A stretch of 64,000 nucleotides of DNA from Atherinomorus stipes (lineage: Eukaryota; Chordata; Actinopteri; Atheriniformes; Atherinidae): assembly GCA_023101725.1 (NCBI GenBank), contig JALJCO010010548.1, positions 62,001-126,000 on the forward strand. Direction: 5' to 3'. The number at the start of each line of letters is the position of its first letter. Position 1 is the first letter of the stretch. A program made the position numbers and the translations under genes. Positions 38,401-46,206 of the stretch are shown here, one piece after another. Below the pieces are notes generated by a model, which was not told where the DNA came from, ran no database searches, and worked only from the letters and a program-made list of their open reading frames with translations.

Positions 38401-39134
38401 AAATCTTTGGAAAGAACTGAAGATGCGAGTTTATAGAAGAGACCCGGAACCTTGAAGATTTGAAGGCAGTTTGTGGAAGAATGGACCAAAATCACACCTG
38501 AGCAACGTTTTCCACTGGTTTCTCCGTACAGGAGACGTCTGGAGGCTGAAGCCACCAACAAAGGTTTTTACACTAAGAATTAAATAAATTTCAGTAAACG
38601 TATTCAATACTTATTCCCTGTGTCATTTCACTATATTACACATAACTTCATTTATGGACATAAATGTTCAGATTTCTGTGTATGTGTGCATTAGTTGGGT
38701 TGTTGCTGACATCTGGTGAAAATTTCATGTCAATAGCTCTACTAGAAATATATTTCTGAGGAAAATGTTGATGTGTTCAATACTTTTTCCCGCGCTGTAT
38801 ATGATGATATGATGTGTGTGTGTTAAGTCTGTTTGATAAATAAAATTCTGCCTCCGGTTTTCCTCCAGCTGCCCATCATCATGGTTGTGGCTTTCTCCAT
38901 GTGCATCATCTGCCTGCTGATGGCTGGTAAGACTGCATGTGACCTCACAGCTTTCTCCTGATTGGATGAATGAGTGACCGCTGGTTCTTCCTGGCAGGGG
39001 ACACGTGGACGGAGACTCTGGCCTACATCCTGTTCTGGGGCACCGCCAGCGTGGTGACAGGCGGCCTCATCCTCTTTAACGGACGGGACTTCGTAGACGC
39101 TCCTCGGCTGGTCCAGAAAGAGAAGCTGGACTGA
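13298..39134 (+). CDS. sacm1l: Phosphatidylinositol-3/4-phosphate phosphatase SAC1 (complete, 20 coding exons)
   Basis: Sac1 dephosphorylates PI4P (also PI3P) on ER and Golgi membranes. Exons: 13298-13326, 13723-13826, 15048-15122, 15214-15341, 18938-19087, 19243-19302, 21087-21120, 23589-23690, 25418-25503, 27603-27689, 27786-27854, 27940-28019, 28102-28200, 28278-28416, 30304-30373, 30554-30626, 34804-34897, 36953-37045, 38869-38926, 38998-39134. All junctions are AG/GT and all phases agree; the total is 1767 nt, 588 residues (human 587). The SAC domain spans most of the protein. The CX5R(T) catalytic motif CMDCLDRT has its cysteine at residue 390. Two membrane spans follow at about 525-543 and 550-571, and the end KEKLD is a KxKxx retrieval signal. 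The start ATG has A at -3 and G at +4, and [17 protein letters not shown] aligns with the family N-terminus. No stop or frameshift was found. The introns are loaded with minisatellites and transposons. Confidence 0.97.
13827..14459. other. sacm1l intron 2, 5' part: no feature seen
   Basis: No exon, RNA or repeat recognised. Confidence 0.4.
14460..14606. mobile_element. Tc1/mariner end fragment
   Basis: It ends CCTAAAACTTTTGCACAGTACTGT, a typical fish mariner terminus, in an AT-rich fragment. Confidence 0.55.
14640..14960 (-). pseudogene. Tc1 transposase C-terminus fragment
   Basis: On the minus strand about 14830 to 14716 reads [20 protein letters not shown] then [15 protein letters not shown], the known C-terminal signature of Tc1 transposases. 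TIR-type sequence (TTTATGTCTATAATTTATGT, GACACAGGGAATT) lies left of it. The upstream transposase is absent, so this is a dead fragment in sacm1l intron 2. Confidence 0.8.
15342..15985. other. sacm1l intron 4, first part
   Basis: No gene or clear repeat end was recognised. Confidence 0.4.
15990..16345. repeat. Fold-back dispersed repeat pair
   Basis: TGTTTCCCTGCTGCAACGCA near 16047 recurs inverted as TGCTGCAGCAGGGAAACA at 16130-16147. Motifs such as CCAACACACCTGAATCAAAT follow near 16222 with an inverted partner at 16301-16315. These are typical fragments of a widespread fish palindromic repeat. Confidence 0.55.
16978..17170. mobile_element. hAT-like repeat fragment
   Basis: It begins TAGGGCTGGGTAAAATATCA and contains AATACACTGAAATATCGCGA, the inverse of the ends of 7897-8575 and 59040-59345. 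Truncated. Confidence 0.6.
17220..18117. mobile_element. TTAA-flanked element (Kolobok/piggyBac-like) with LINE piece
   Basis: TTAA occurs at 17216-17219 and 18118-18121, with inverted ends AGGAATAGTTCACCCACAGA. Left and right arms carry matching inverted copies of CCTCCATACTGCTCGTCCAA and CCTGAGTGGGTAGC. The centre holds a reverse-transcriptase fragment. Confidence 0.8.
17610..17772 (+). pseudogene. Non-LTR reverse transcriptase fragment
   Basis: From 17621 the plus strand reads [17 protein letters not shown], then RKLKSFGVS and TTFYYAFTE, matching the thumb region after the RT domain of fish LINEs (consensus YLG-x-x-D-x-x-L, LRKL-x-SFxV). About 50 residues only, inside a TTAA element. Confidence 0.7.
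18637..18740. repeat. (GT)n(AT)n-poly(A) compound microsatellite
   Basis: GT repeats, then AT repeats, then about 22 A at 18719-18739. It is in sacm1l intron 4, upstream of exon 5. Confidence 0.95.
19745..20640. repeat. 31-bp minisatellite, about 29 copies (sacm1l intron 6)
   Basis: The unit is CCAGTTATGATCCAGTCC plus ATTTCACYTTAAT, with TATAAT/TATGAT and CTTT/CCTT variants. Degenerate copies extend to about 20840. Confidence 0.95.
21397..21785. repeat. 37-bp minisatellite, about 10.5 copies (sacm1l intron 7)
   Basis: The unit CCTCCAGAGGCTGCAGGTGA plus TCCTCCTCCATCAGGGT is nearly identical in all copies (one A variant at 21480), suggesting recent expansion. Confidence 0.97.
21850..23012. 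repeat. 25-bp minisatellite, about 45 copies (sacm1l intron 7)
   Basis: The unit is TTGGTGGTCCAGGTGG plus WTGGAGGTC. Strong G/T strand bias (few A or C on the plus strand). The period is not a multiple of three, so reading frames cycle and produce spurious WSRW/GPGG peptides on both strands. Confidence 0.95.
23841..25281. mobile_element. hAT-like element with exact 8-bp TSD and nested TTAA MITE
   Basis: The ends are TAGGGGTGCACCGAT and ATCGGTGCACCCCTA, with the 8-bp duplication TTTTGGAC at 23833-23840 and 25282-25289. The inner GCCGATACCGAT motifs are shared with 6016-6749. The left arm is interrupted by the fold-back element 23894-24750. Located in sacm1l intron 8. Confidence 0.9.
23894..24750. 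mobile_element. TTAA-flanked fold-back element, ~210-bp inverted arms
   Basis: TTAA occurs at 23890-23893 and 24751-24754. The arms start AAGGGGAAGTTCAGRATTTT and remain recognisable as inverted copies for roughly 210 bp (for example CAATAGGAATCTGCTAGC near 24037 and its reverse complement near 24595). Confidence 0.88.
25680..25840. repeat. Dispersed repeat fragment (AATATGCAGGATTATAGC)
   Basis: The segment AAATATGCAGGATTATAGC then TCCATCCGTAGTCCCTTGAC is shared with 48550-48610 (AAATATGCAAGATTATAGC, CAGTCCCTTGGCAG). Family uncertain. Confidence 0.6.
25841..26560. other. sacm1l intron 9, unassigned
   Basis: No gene or terminal repeat seen. Confidence 0.4.
26630..27035. mobile_element. hAT-like MITE
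   Basis: The ends are TAGGGCTGGGGGATTATGG and AATTGTCCAGCCTTA; inner ATTATTTTGACTGACATTGA and TTTTTATGATCGTGAGAAGG match the larger copy at 41018-42050. It sits in TA-rich DNA, so the duplication (ATATATAT-like) is not decisive. Confidence 0.75.
27036..27074. repeat. (TA)n microsatellite
   Basis: TA repeat directly after the MITE. Confidence 0.9.
28278..28416 (+). CDS. sacm1l: sacm1l exon 14: catalytic CX5R exon
   Basis: It encodes [20 protein letters not shown] followed by [18 protein letters not shown]. The P-loop CMDCLDRT lies at 28342-28365, with the nucleophile cysteine and arginine both intact, so the enzyme should be active. Acceptor TTCAG, donor GTATAA. Confidence 0.96.
28573..30178 (-). 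mobile_element. Full-length Tc1-like transposon (sacm1l intron 14)
   Basis: TA flanks lie at 28571-28572 and 30179-30180. The inverted ends read CAGTGGGTACGGAAAGTATT and its near-complement ending GTATCTACTG. The size of 1606 bp equals a typical intact Tc1. The transposase lies on the minus strand. Confidence 0.92.
28736..29804 (-). pseudogene. Tc1 transposase, frameshifted
   Basis: The N-terminal paired-like HTH runs from [20 protein letters not shown] to GRPAKLS (29804-29559). In another frame, [13 protein letters not shown] and [15 protein letters not shown] (29452-29042) give the first catalytic Asp region. FTFQQDNDP (second Asp) and NPDLNPIE (Glu) are each present but in shifted frames, and the C-terminus has [14 protein letters not shown]. 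All DD34E pieces exist, yet at least three frame changes make it inactive. It is antisense to sacm1l. Confidence 0.88.
30950..31440. repeat. Low-complexity T/A/C homopolymer region with degenerate repeats
   Basis: Repeated blocks resembling CAGAATTTTGACTTTTTTCC alternate with T, A and C runs (including 18 C near 31105). It may be a degenerate ~100-bp tandem array; homopolymer lengths are unreliable. Confidence 0.7.
31441..32350. other. sacm1l intron 16, unassigned
   Basis: No exon or clear mobile element recognised. Confidence 0.4.
32357..32430. repeat. (TA)n-poly(T) compound microsatellite
   Basis: GTATGTATATAT tract followed by more than 20 T. Confidence 0.9.
32582..33792 (+). mobile_element. 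Tc1-like transposon, decayed transposase
   Basis: The ends CACTATATTGCCAAAAGTA and TACTTTTGGCATATGGTG are inverted; TA follows at 33793. The plus strand carries [31 protein letters not shown] and a GRSRKLTER motif (N-terminal HTH). A second frame then gives [28 protein letters not shown] and LFQHDCAP (second Asp). NPIEHLWDE is present in yet another frame near 33522. At 1.2 kb it is frameshifted and inactive; sacm1l intron 16. Confidence 0.85.
33932..34433. mobile_element. 502-bp Tc1/mariner MITE
   Basis: TA flanks (33930-33931, 34434-34435) and inverted ends CAGTTGAGCTTGAAAGTTT / AACTTTCAAGCACAACTG. The inner part is shared with 17189-18612 and 4290-5058. Confidence 0.8.
35030..35215 (+). 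mobile_element. LINE-type 3' tail
   Basis: The stretch ending CAAAGCACTTTGGCCAACG and CTGTAAATAAAGAAG resembles the 3' ends of fish non-LTR elements. Small fragment in sacm1l intron 17. Confidence 0.4.
35193..35393 (-). other. Unidentified conserved-looking peptide segment
   Basis: The minus strand reads [20 protein letters not shown] followed by [20 protein letters not shown] and a [13 protein letters not shown] stretch. The composition looks protein-like (no low complexity, balanced codons), unlike the surrounding DNA. I do not recognise the family; it could be a fragment of a transposon-encoded protein. There is no splice context for a host gene. Confidence 0.3.
35643..36775. repeat. 21-bp minisatellite, about 53 copies (sacm1l intron 17)
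   Basis: The unit CATGTTTACARCAGAAATAAR occurs with some 20-bp copies (AATAA). Period 21 is a multiple of three, so it stays open on both strands and creates spurious MFTTEIS-type and CKHVYFC-type peptides. Confidence 0.97.
37046..37570. other. sacm1l intron 18, first part
   Basis: Up to the Tc1 end no other feature is seen; a T run is at about 37541. Confidence 0.4.
37577..38800 (+). mobile_element. Tc1-like transposon with long TIRs and replaced core
   Basis: Long inverted ends of about 200 bp: ACAGTGGTCAAAAAAAGTTT at the left, ACTTTTTCCCGCGCTGTAT at the right. The inner stretch ATGACACAGGGAATAAGTAT recurs inverted at about 38610-38630. The transposase start (about 37995-38060) and C-terminal DNA (TTAATCCAATTGAAAATCTT onward, i.e. 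the [14 protein letters not shown] Glu motif) are kept. The ~700 bp normally between them are replaced by about 300 bp of purine-rich sequence at 38090-38380. Confidence 0.8.
38090..38380. repeat. Polypurine (G/A) tract inside Tc1 element
   Basis: Nearly all plus-strand bases are A or G, with G runs of 11 and 17. Open frames here (K/R/E/G-rich) are compositional artefacts. It replaces the expected transposase body. Confidence 0.85.
38869..39134 (+). CDS. sacm1l: sacm1l exons 19-20: two transmembrane spans and ER-retrieval tail
   Basis: Exon 19 (38869-38926) encodes the first hydrophobic span [20 protein letters not shown]. Exon 20 (38998-39134) encodes [14 protein letters not shown], the second span, and the C-terminus [13 protein letters not shown] then TGA. 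Both termini of the hairpin are expected to face the cytosol, as known for Sac1. Confidence 0.95.
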
Positions 39135-39800
39135 ATGTGTGCGTGTGGAAAGCAGCTCGGTCCTGGAGAGCTCGTCGCCTCGTCCTCCTCTTCATCGCTT
39201 CCTCTTCACCATCGGCATCAGCAGGCCTGGAGCCTTTACTGACGGGAGCAGAGGAGGATGATGGGTAACGGACCCGCCACAGACTCAGATCAGGACCTGC
39301 TGCTGTCCACACGAGCCAGACCGGACCTTCATTTCACTGCTTTACTGAAGCACTGGAGCTCCTTCCGCTGGGATTCTGCCTGGTCCGAAGGAACGCCGCG
39401 GAACGTGGTTTTGTTCCCGGAACGGACGCTGATGCTGTAAATGATTTCCTGTTCTGTCCATCTGTCCTTCCGCATCAGAATCAATCACCTGCAGGTTATT
39501 TATCCGTCTTCGGTCCAACCGGAACTTCAGGATGAGTCTCGGCTTTTTCCTGAAGTCTTCAGTACCTGAAAGTCCCGCAGGTTCATGAAGGGAACACGGA
39601 GAGCAGAAGACAAACAAACAGCTGTAAACAGTCAAAACTGTAAATGTAGAAAATCTATTTCTGTTTTAAACTTTCTGATGTTAAATTTATTAAATCTGGA
39701 GGCAACTAGAAGGTTTCTGATATTACTGACAGTTAACCTGATGTATTTGTGCACCTCTTTATTATTTAAGGGAAAATAAACTCCTGACTGCAGTGTTGCT
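39135..39800 (+). other. sacm1l 3' UTR
   Basis: Unique sequence following the TGA at 39132-39134, running to just past the AATAAA signal at 39775. The extent is inferred from the signal. Confidence 0.65.
39775..39780 (+). terminator. sacm1l poly(A) signal AATAAA
   Basis: Canonical hexamer 640 bp after the stop codon; TGCAGTGTTGCTAAG follows as a possible cleavage region. Confidence 0.6.
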
Positions 39801-41009
39801 AAGTAACGGTTGATCAAACACATGCAGGTCAGCGTAGACAAACGCCAGGATGTTGAAGTCAAACGTATCTGAGCTTTGCTGCCTCCGAGGTCCCGACTCC
39901 AGCTGGTGATGCTGCCTGCGATGACATCACCCAACATCCACGGTGATTTCAGGTTTCAGTCTCAGATGCATGCATGTTTTCTCAGTAACAAACTGCAGCA
40001 ACATCATCATCGCTCCTTCTGAAGGATGGATAAAGTTTGATCTGGAACGTCTCCATCAGGCTTGAGAGCTTTCTCCAGCTTTTAGAGAAATGACTTCAGA
40101 ATTACAAACTACATCATAACTTTATTTTATCTTGAATAAGAATCGGGACATGTTGGCCCTCTTTTATCAAACAATCGTACAAGGAAAATCTACGTCCATT
40201 TCCATGCAAGACTCAGCATTTATGAATGTGGACGTGAGCGTAGGGAACGGTTGTATCGACAGCTCTGAGTTCGTGAGGGTTTGCAGCGCTGCAGAACCTG
40301 AAAATGTTCATTAAACAAACCTCAAACTGTCATTTAAGCATAAGTATTCACACATCCAGCTCTAAGAATGAACCCATTTGCAAAAAATAGGAAATGTAAA
40401 GAGGATTCCCAAAATTAAAAAAAATAGCTGTAATTGAATTTTATTCCTTCATTTATCTCAGCAAAGTGTTAAAGTTATTAACATGTTATAGGTGACAGGA
40501 GCAGGTCGGCTCTGCACTGCAGAAAGGCAGGCGGAAGTGTCGGACCAGCGGGGGGGAAGGGGTGGCCGAGGGTGACTAAAGGGTAACTTTTTTTTGTTTT
40601 TTGTTTTTAAGCATTTCCTGTCCAGCATCATAGCAGCAGAATGGGGATCTGACTGCTGTGATGTTCCAGGCAGATTTGATTTGCATTATACCCATAAGGC
40701 TCCTCTTGATGTACAAATACTTATTTATTAACTTTATTACTTATTTATTATTTCTTTGTAATTATTATATTATTGAATTTACATATTATTGCTGGACCTG
40801 ACAAGAGGGAAAAGAAAAGGGGACAGAGAAAGGAGAGCTGATGGAAAAAGAGGGCGCTGCTGCACCTGTAAGAAAACAAAATGCCTCCTGCAACAGAAAC
40901 AAAGCTGACAATCATTGTTTCTTTCAAACCTGGACCTTATTTCTAGGAGTTTGTAAGTGCATTTACTCACCAGTTTAGATCAGTCGTAGGTCAGTGTATC
41001 CATATGTGG
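39801..41009. other. Convergent intergenic sequence, no gene seen
   Basis: No exon, RNA gene or clear transposon end was recognised. Confidence 0.4.
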
Positions 41010-41017
41010 CAAGGTAC

Positions 41018-41086
41018 TAGGGCTGGACAATTATGGAAAAAATGATACTCACGATTATTTTGACTGATATTGAAATCACGATTAAT

Positions 41087-41145
<59 letters not shown>

Positions 41146-41149
41146 GTAG

Positions 41150-41180
<31 letters not shown>

Positions 41181-41656
41181 CACTAGGGCTGTCAAAAAAT
41201 GAATCCTAAATGAATCCTATTGTCAAACAAGAGATGTCCTTTTTAATTACTACTGCTATATAGCACTTTGTGACTCCTGTCTGTGAAGCGCATACAAATA
41301 AAGTTTACTTACTTACTTACTTACTTATATGCAGAAAATACATTAACTTTTGTTTTACAACTTAAAGGCTAAAACCAAGCTACACATCCGGGAGAAGTCC
41401 AGGACTCAGACCTGAATTTCAGCTTCACATTAGGACAGTTGTGAAGTCAGCGTGTGAGGACGTATCGGCAACATTCTGGACTAAACTGTAGCTGTCTGAA
41501 GGACTTTAGGGAGACATGTAAGGACAGGGTTTCAGTAGTTTAGTCTACTAAAGATAAATGCAGAATTCCTGGTGAGACACCTTTGACCCTAAATGTGTTC
41601 TAGAAGTGAAAAAAGCAATGTGATTAATCAGGATTAATTTTTTGACAGCCCTTATA

Positions 41657-41747
<91 letters not shown>

Positions 41748-42050
41748 TAAAAAGTGTTTATTGAACCATCACAACTCAACTTCAAATATAACTTTTAAAA
41801 AGAATAAAACCGGAAATAAATTGGAAAAAGTAAAGGAGTAAAATAAGAATATTATTTAAGATAATAGCAATAAAAATGAATACTAAGTCTACATACATTC
41901 CTGTTCTTTACTCCCTGCAGTTTGCTTCCTGTAACTCCACCAGTCTGTTCCCTTCAGGATTAATCGTTTTTCTTCGATTACTGTGTTTTTATGATCGTGA
42001 AAAGGCAAAATTGAAATCATGATTAAAATTCGATTAATTGTCCAGCCCTA
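41018..42050. mobile_element. hAT-like element with exact 8-bp TSD and nested MITE
   Basis: The ends are TAGGGCTGGACAATTATGG and AATTGTCCAGCCCTA, flanked by the perfect duplication CAAGGTAC at 41010-41017 and 42051-42058. It is related to 26630-27035. It is expanded by (TA)n tracts at about 41096-41174 and 41660-41742 and by a nested MITE at 41184-41654. Confidence 0.9.
41184..41654. mobile_element. Nested MITE (TAGGGCTGTCAAAAAAT ends) with LINE tail
   Basis: Inverted ends TAGGGCTGTCAAAAAATGAA and TAATTTTTTGACAGCCCTTA. It contains GCACTTTGTGACTCCTGTCT followed by (TTAC)5 at about 41265-41327, the same retroposon tail as at 11434-11562. Confidence 0.7.
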
Positions 42051-42058
42051 CAAGGTAC

Positions 42059-42140
42059 GCAATGGAGAGCCTGGGTGGGATTTGATCCCCAAACCTCCTG
42101 GGTGAGGGTCATGCTTGCGACATCCCTGTGGCCCAGTATC
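42059..42140 (-). repeat. tRNA-derived sequence, copy A
   Basis: The reverse complement reads ATGACCCTCACCCAGGAGG then TTTGGGGATCAAATCCC, which is a degenerate B-box (GGTTCRANTCC-like) after an anticodon-arm-like stretch. It closely resembles the plus-strand copy at 51655-51745, so both belong to one tRNA-derived dispersed family. It does not fold as an intact tRNA. Confidence 0.45.
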
Positions 42141-42469
42141 CAGGATGCATCATCGCTCAGAGGCATAGACGGGGCCGTCAACAGATGTGAAGGGGGCAGA
42201 TGAAGGCATCTGCAGGAAACCTGAATTTCACCAATAAACATGAACGAACCACCGAGTACCATCGTCCTGTGGGATCAGATTTAGCTCGCTGTAGTTATTG
42301 GGGGGGGTGTTCCCCACACGTCGACCAGTGGCGCCCTCAACACTGCGGTCAACGGTGTTGATAAAACGAACAGCAGGTAAATCACGAGTTCATCTTCCTC
42401 CATTGTTGCTCAGTGTGTGTGTGTGTGTCGCCAATTCAGCCATTGGCAGATTATTTTTTTGTTTATTAC

Positions 42470-42722
42470 ATCAAACTTATTAAACTTATTTTAAGAGTGG
42501 CCAAATTTTTTTTGCTTGTAATAAGCAAAAAAAAAATCTTACAATGGAACAAGCAAAATTTTCTTGAAAAGATTTCTTTTAATAAGATGCATTGCCTTAA
42601 AACAAGATCTTATTTCTCACTGAATGTTTCTCTGAAAGTAATTGTCTTTTTTTGAGTGTAATGAGATATTTTGATTAGAAATTAGAGAAATATTCTTGCT
42701 AAGATTTGAGTTTTTGCAGTGT
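42470..42722. repeat. Dispersed DNA-transposon-like repeat fragment
   Basis: It includes GTGTAATGAGATATTTTGAT and the end GAGTTTTTGCAGTG, both known from a very common fish repeat. The left end is not clear. Confidence 0.5.
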
Positions 42723-45100
42723 AAAAATAACAGAGGAAGAACATCCAATCAGAAGCTCAGCTAAACTGATGAACACATGATGTAGAAGATCTCAGAAAAC
42801 TACAGCTGAAGACACAAAATACTCGTGAAAAGACCTCATAGTCTGATGAGTGAACGCGTTGTTGGTGGTGATGCTTGTGACCAATGGTTGAATCCTTTAT
42901 CAGATTCTGAATCTGAAATTGAAAGCGATGATAACTGAGGAAAGAATGGCACCTCAGTCTGGATTAAATGCTCGCATGTGTCCGCTCATGACATCGCCCT
43001 TCTTTATTTTCAACAGAAGACATTGAAAAGACTACAGCAACACATTTTTATGCACATTAGCAAATGTAAAACAAACTAATCAGATTTATGGGTCTACTTG
43101 AGTATTGGGGAGAAATCCAGGTGTGTTAATCTGATTTCTCATAATCAGATATCTGATAACGTGTAATCAGATTATGCTCTCTGAATGAATGAAATGAAAT
43201 GAAATGAAAAATGAAATGAAAAATACTTTATTCATCCCCGAGGGAAATTCAGTATTGTAATAGCTCTTTTTTTAAAATAAATAAACCAAAAAAAAAAAAA
43301 GAAAAAAAAAAAAAGAATGAATGCTAACTAGAAAAACTTCCAGTACCATGCCACTGCATGTCGTAACAATTTTTCTACCCGATTCCAGACCAGTTTTTCA
43401 GTAAAGACAAATATGTCATTTCTTTAGATTTGTGTCAACATCACATCTTTTCTGAAGAAGGGTTTAAATAATGTTGAATTTAATGAGAAAATTAGAAATA
43501 AGGGTGACTTCTTTTCACTGGTGTGTGCTCTCAGTCAGTTTAGCATTACACAACAACATGCAAAGGAAAATAAATTTACAAAAAGCTCATAAAATGATAC
43601 AGGCCAATAAAGCAAGTGGTAGATATGGAGGAAAATAGACTTCCAAGCAATACACACACAATAAAACGATAAATGAGGAAGCACTTTTGTGCATCAAATA
43701 CTATAAAATCAAGGCTGTTCAAAGTACTACTATCATTAGCAAACTGACCCTGATAAATAACATAATATTTAACATCATATCTAATCAAAGCTGATAATGT
43801 GTCCCTGGAATAGAGCTGGGCTGTTCGCCGGGCTGACGGCAGGATGCATCCCGGTCACCGGATCATGTTGCTGCATCCTGATGCATCTCACCGCTTTCAC
43901 GCGACGCTCTCCGTCTTTCATTCACGAGTTCATCAAATCTGAGTTTCGGGTGAAACCGTGAAAACCAGCCATCGTTTATGACCGTATCACTACTGATGTC
44001 ATAGGAAGTCCATCAAATATTTGGTGACAAAACCATGAAGATAAGCACTCCTCCCTCCCGTTACCCAACGGCTCAGAGGTCGAGCTGGAAACAAAGAGGC
44101 GGCTGTAAATGATTATGCGGTTAAACAGAAGCAAAACGCCGCGAGCAGCAGATAACGGCCGTGATGGGCACACCTGCAGAGGAACAGCTGATCACACCAA
44201 TATTCACCTTTTCTCACAGTCGCACTTACAAACCCCGTTTCTACGCAACTTCTCCCCGATGGCAGAAACGTCTCAGCAGACGGAGACATCCCAGAGATCA
44301 GCTGCTGGAGATGACCTCTTCCGTCAGCCCCAACCTCATCAAGATCTCACCAGATGGATACATCATCTGTAGGTCGAGATGTCCCCTCCTCTTCCTCATG
44401 CCACATATCTTCCTCACTGTGGTGGTTACACGTTGGAGAGAAGGCGCAGTCTGTCAAAGTCCACCACCTTCAAATCGGGACCAGGAGGTAGAGGTTGTCA
44501 GATCTTCGCCCAGATTTTCAAACCTTTAAAGTCAATCGGGGGCTCGAAACGGTTAAGAAGATCTTTCCCAACTGGAAAGGTGATGGAACCCAGTGGTGAC
44601 ATTGGTCAACAAGGGCATCAGACCAGTGGAAAGTTGGACGAGGCCACAGCTGATAAGGTTGTTCGTTGGGGAGTATGCATCTAGGCTGCAGGCCCTCGCT
44701 GGCATGGTTAGTAGCCACATGGAGCTTTCTGAAAAGAGAATCTGACATTAATGTGATGGCGGCAGCAGTGTCAGGAAGAACCTGTGTCAACACAATTCCC
44801 CCAAATCTCTGGAAGCTGAAACTTTAATGCAACTCCAATCTCAGTGAGATTGCTCAAGAACTGTTGAATGAGCGGTTCAACTTGGATCAGCGGAGTGTCC
44901 ACATCAGCAGGGTTCCCATCTTTTATCCAGCGACACCACAAGAACTGCTCCGGGAGACGGGCAGAGACTGTATAATATCAATGAATGACCTTCTGTGGTG
45001 CCACCTGCAGGTTTCTGAAGAGCCGAATCGAAGCTCGCTGGCCGTTCCCACCGTATCCATCTTGGCAGCCTCGCATGTCTTGTCACTCCCAGATAATACA
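42723..45100. other. Convergent intergenic sequence, unassigned
   Basis: At 43190-43260 a GAAATG microsatellite precedes TTTATTCATCCCCGAGGGAA, a widespread LINE/SINE 3'-tail motif. At 44100-45000 there are moderately GC-rich, ORF-containing stretches on both strands that I cannot assign to any family; no host gene is evident. Confidence 0.4.
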
Positions 45101-45194
45101 GAAATGGGCAGCCGGAGATTGAACAGGTTTTCGTCTTCCCCCCAACTGTCATATTCATTTCATACATTTATTTATTTAAAAATAGGGACCAGAC

Positions 45195-46171
45195 ATATAG
45201 GTGGGGTTGCCTTTGATCCCGACTTCAAGCCTGGAAAGAATGAAGGGGGAATTGAAAATGGGAAAAAAAGGGAAATATTTCAATCAAATTTACTGAAGGG
45301 GGAAAAAAAAATATTAAAAAAAAATTTTAAAAAAAGGGGGAAAAAAAAAATTTTTTAGGTATGTAAACCAGATTGGATTTAAAAAAAGAAAAAAAAAGAG
45401 GAGAGGGAAATGAAACTAAATTAAATTATTTATTAAAAATAAAAAAAAAAAAGAAAAAAAAAAGATCATTAATATAATATTATAATCTCTAAAAATAAAA
45501 AAAAAGAAAAAAAAAAATAAAAAAATGGAAAAAATGAGGAGGGATTATATAAAAGAGGAGGGGGGGAAGAATAAAGTGTATGTAAACTTCATCTAATACT
45601 ATGTTGGTGGGGGGAGTGATGTGGAAAAATGTATATGATTATTATTTTATTCTACAATAAAATAAGTGGAGGGGAGGGGGGAGAGAAGGGGGGGGGTGGA
45701 GGAGGAGAGGAGAAGAGAGGGAGAACAATATTATATTTATTTAGGTGACTATTAGTTCATAAATAAAAAAAGGAAAAAAAAAATGAATCAAAAATATGTA
45801 TATAAGAAATTCTGCTTCTTTATTACAAAATATAATTTAAATAATAAATCAAATAAACAATTGGGGGGGAAAAATATTATAAAAATAATAATTATAAGTA
45901 GGAAAAAAAATAAAAACCCAAAAATTTAAAAAAAAAACATCAGAAAAAACACAAAGAGAAAAAATAGTTTTAAAAATTTAAAAAATATAAAAAAAAAGAA
46001 TTTATTAATATTTAAAAAAATAGAAAAATATTAAAATTTTGAAAAATAGGGAATATTTGTGTGTATATAAGAGAAGTCTTTAAGCCTTTAATTTAATAAC
46101 TGAATTATTTCAATTATTTTTATAAGTTTAAGATGTGAATAAGAAGTGTTATTCTTTTTTTTTCTATTTTA

Positions 46172-46206
<35 letters not shown>

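Noticed and set aside
44109..45358. Several 90-160-codon ORFs on both strands
   Set aside because: No family recognised, frames overlap on both strands, and the right part runs into low-complexity DNA; kept only as unassigned sequence.
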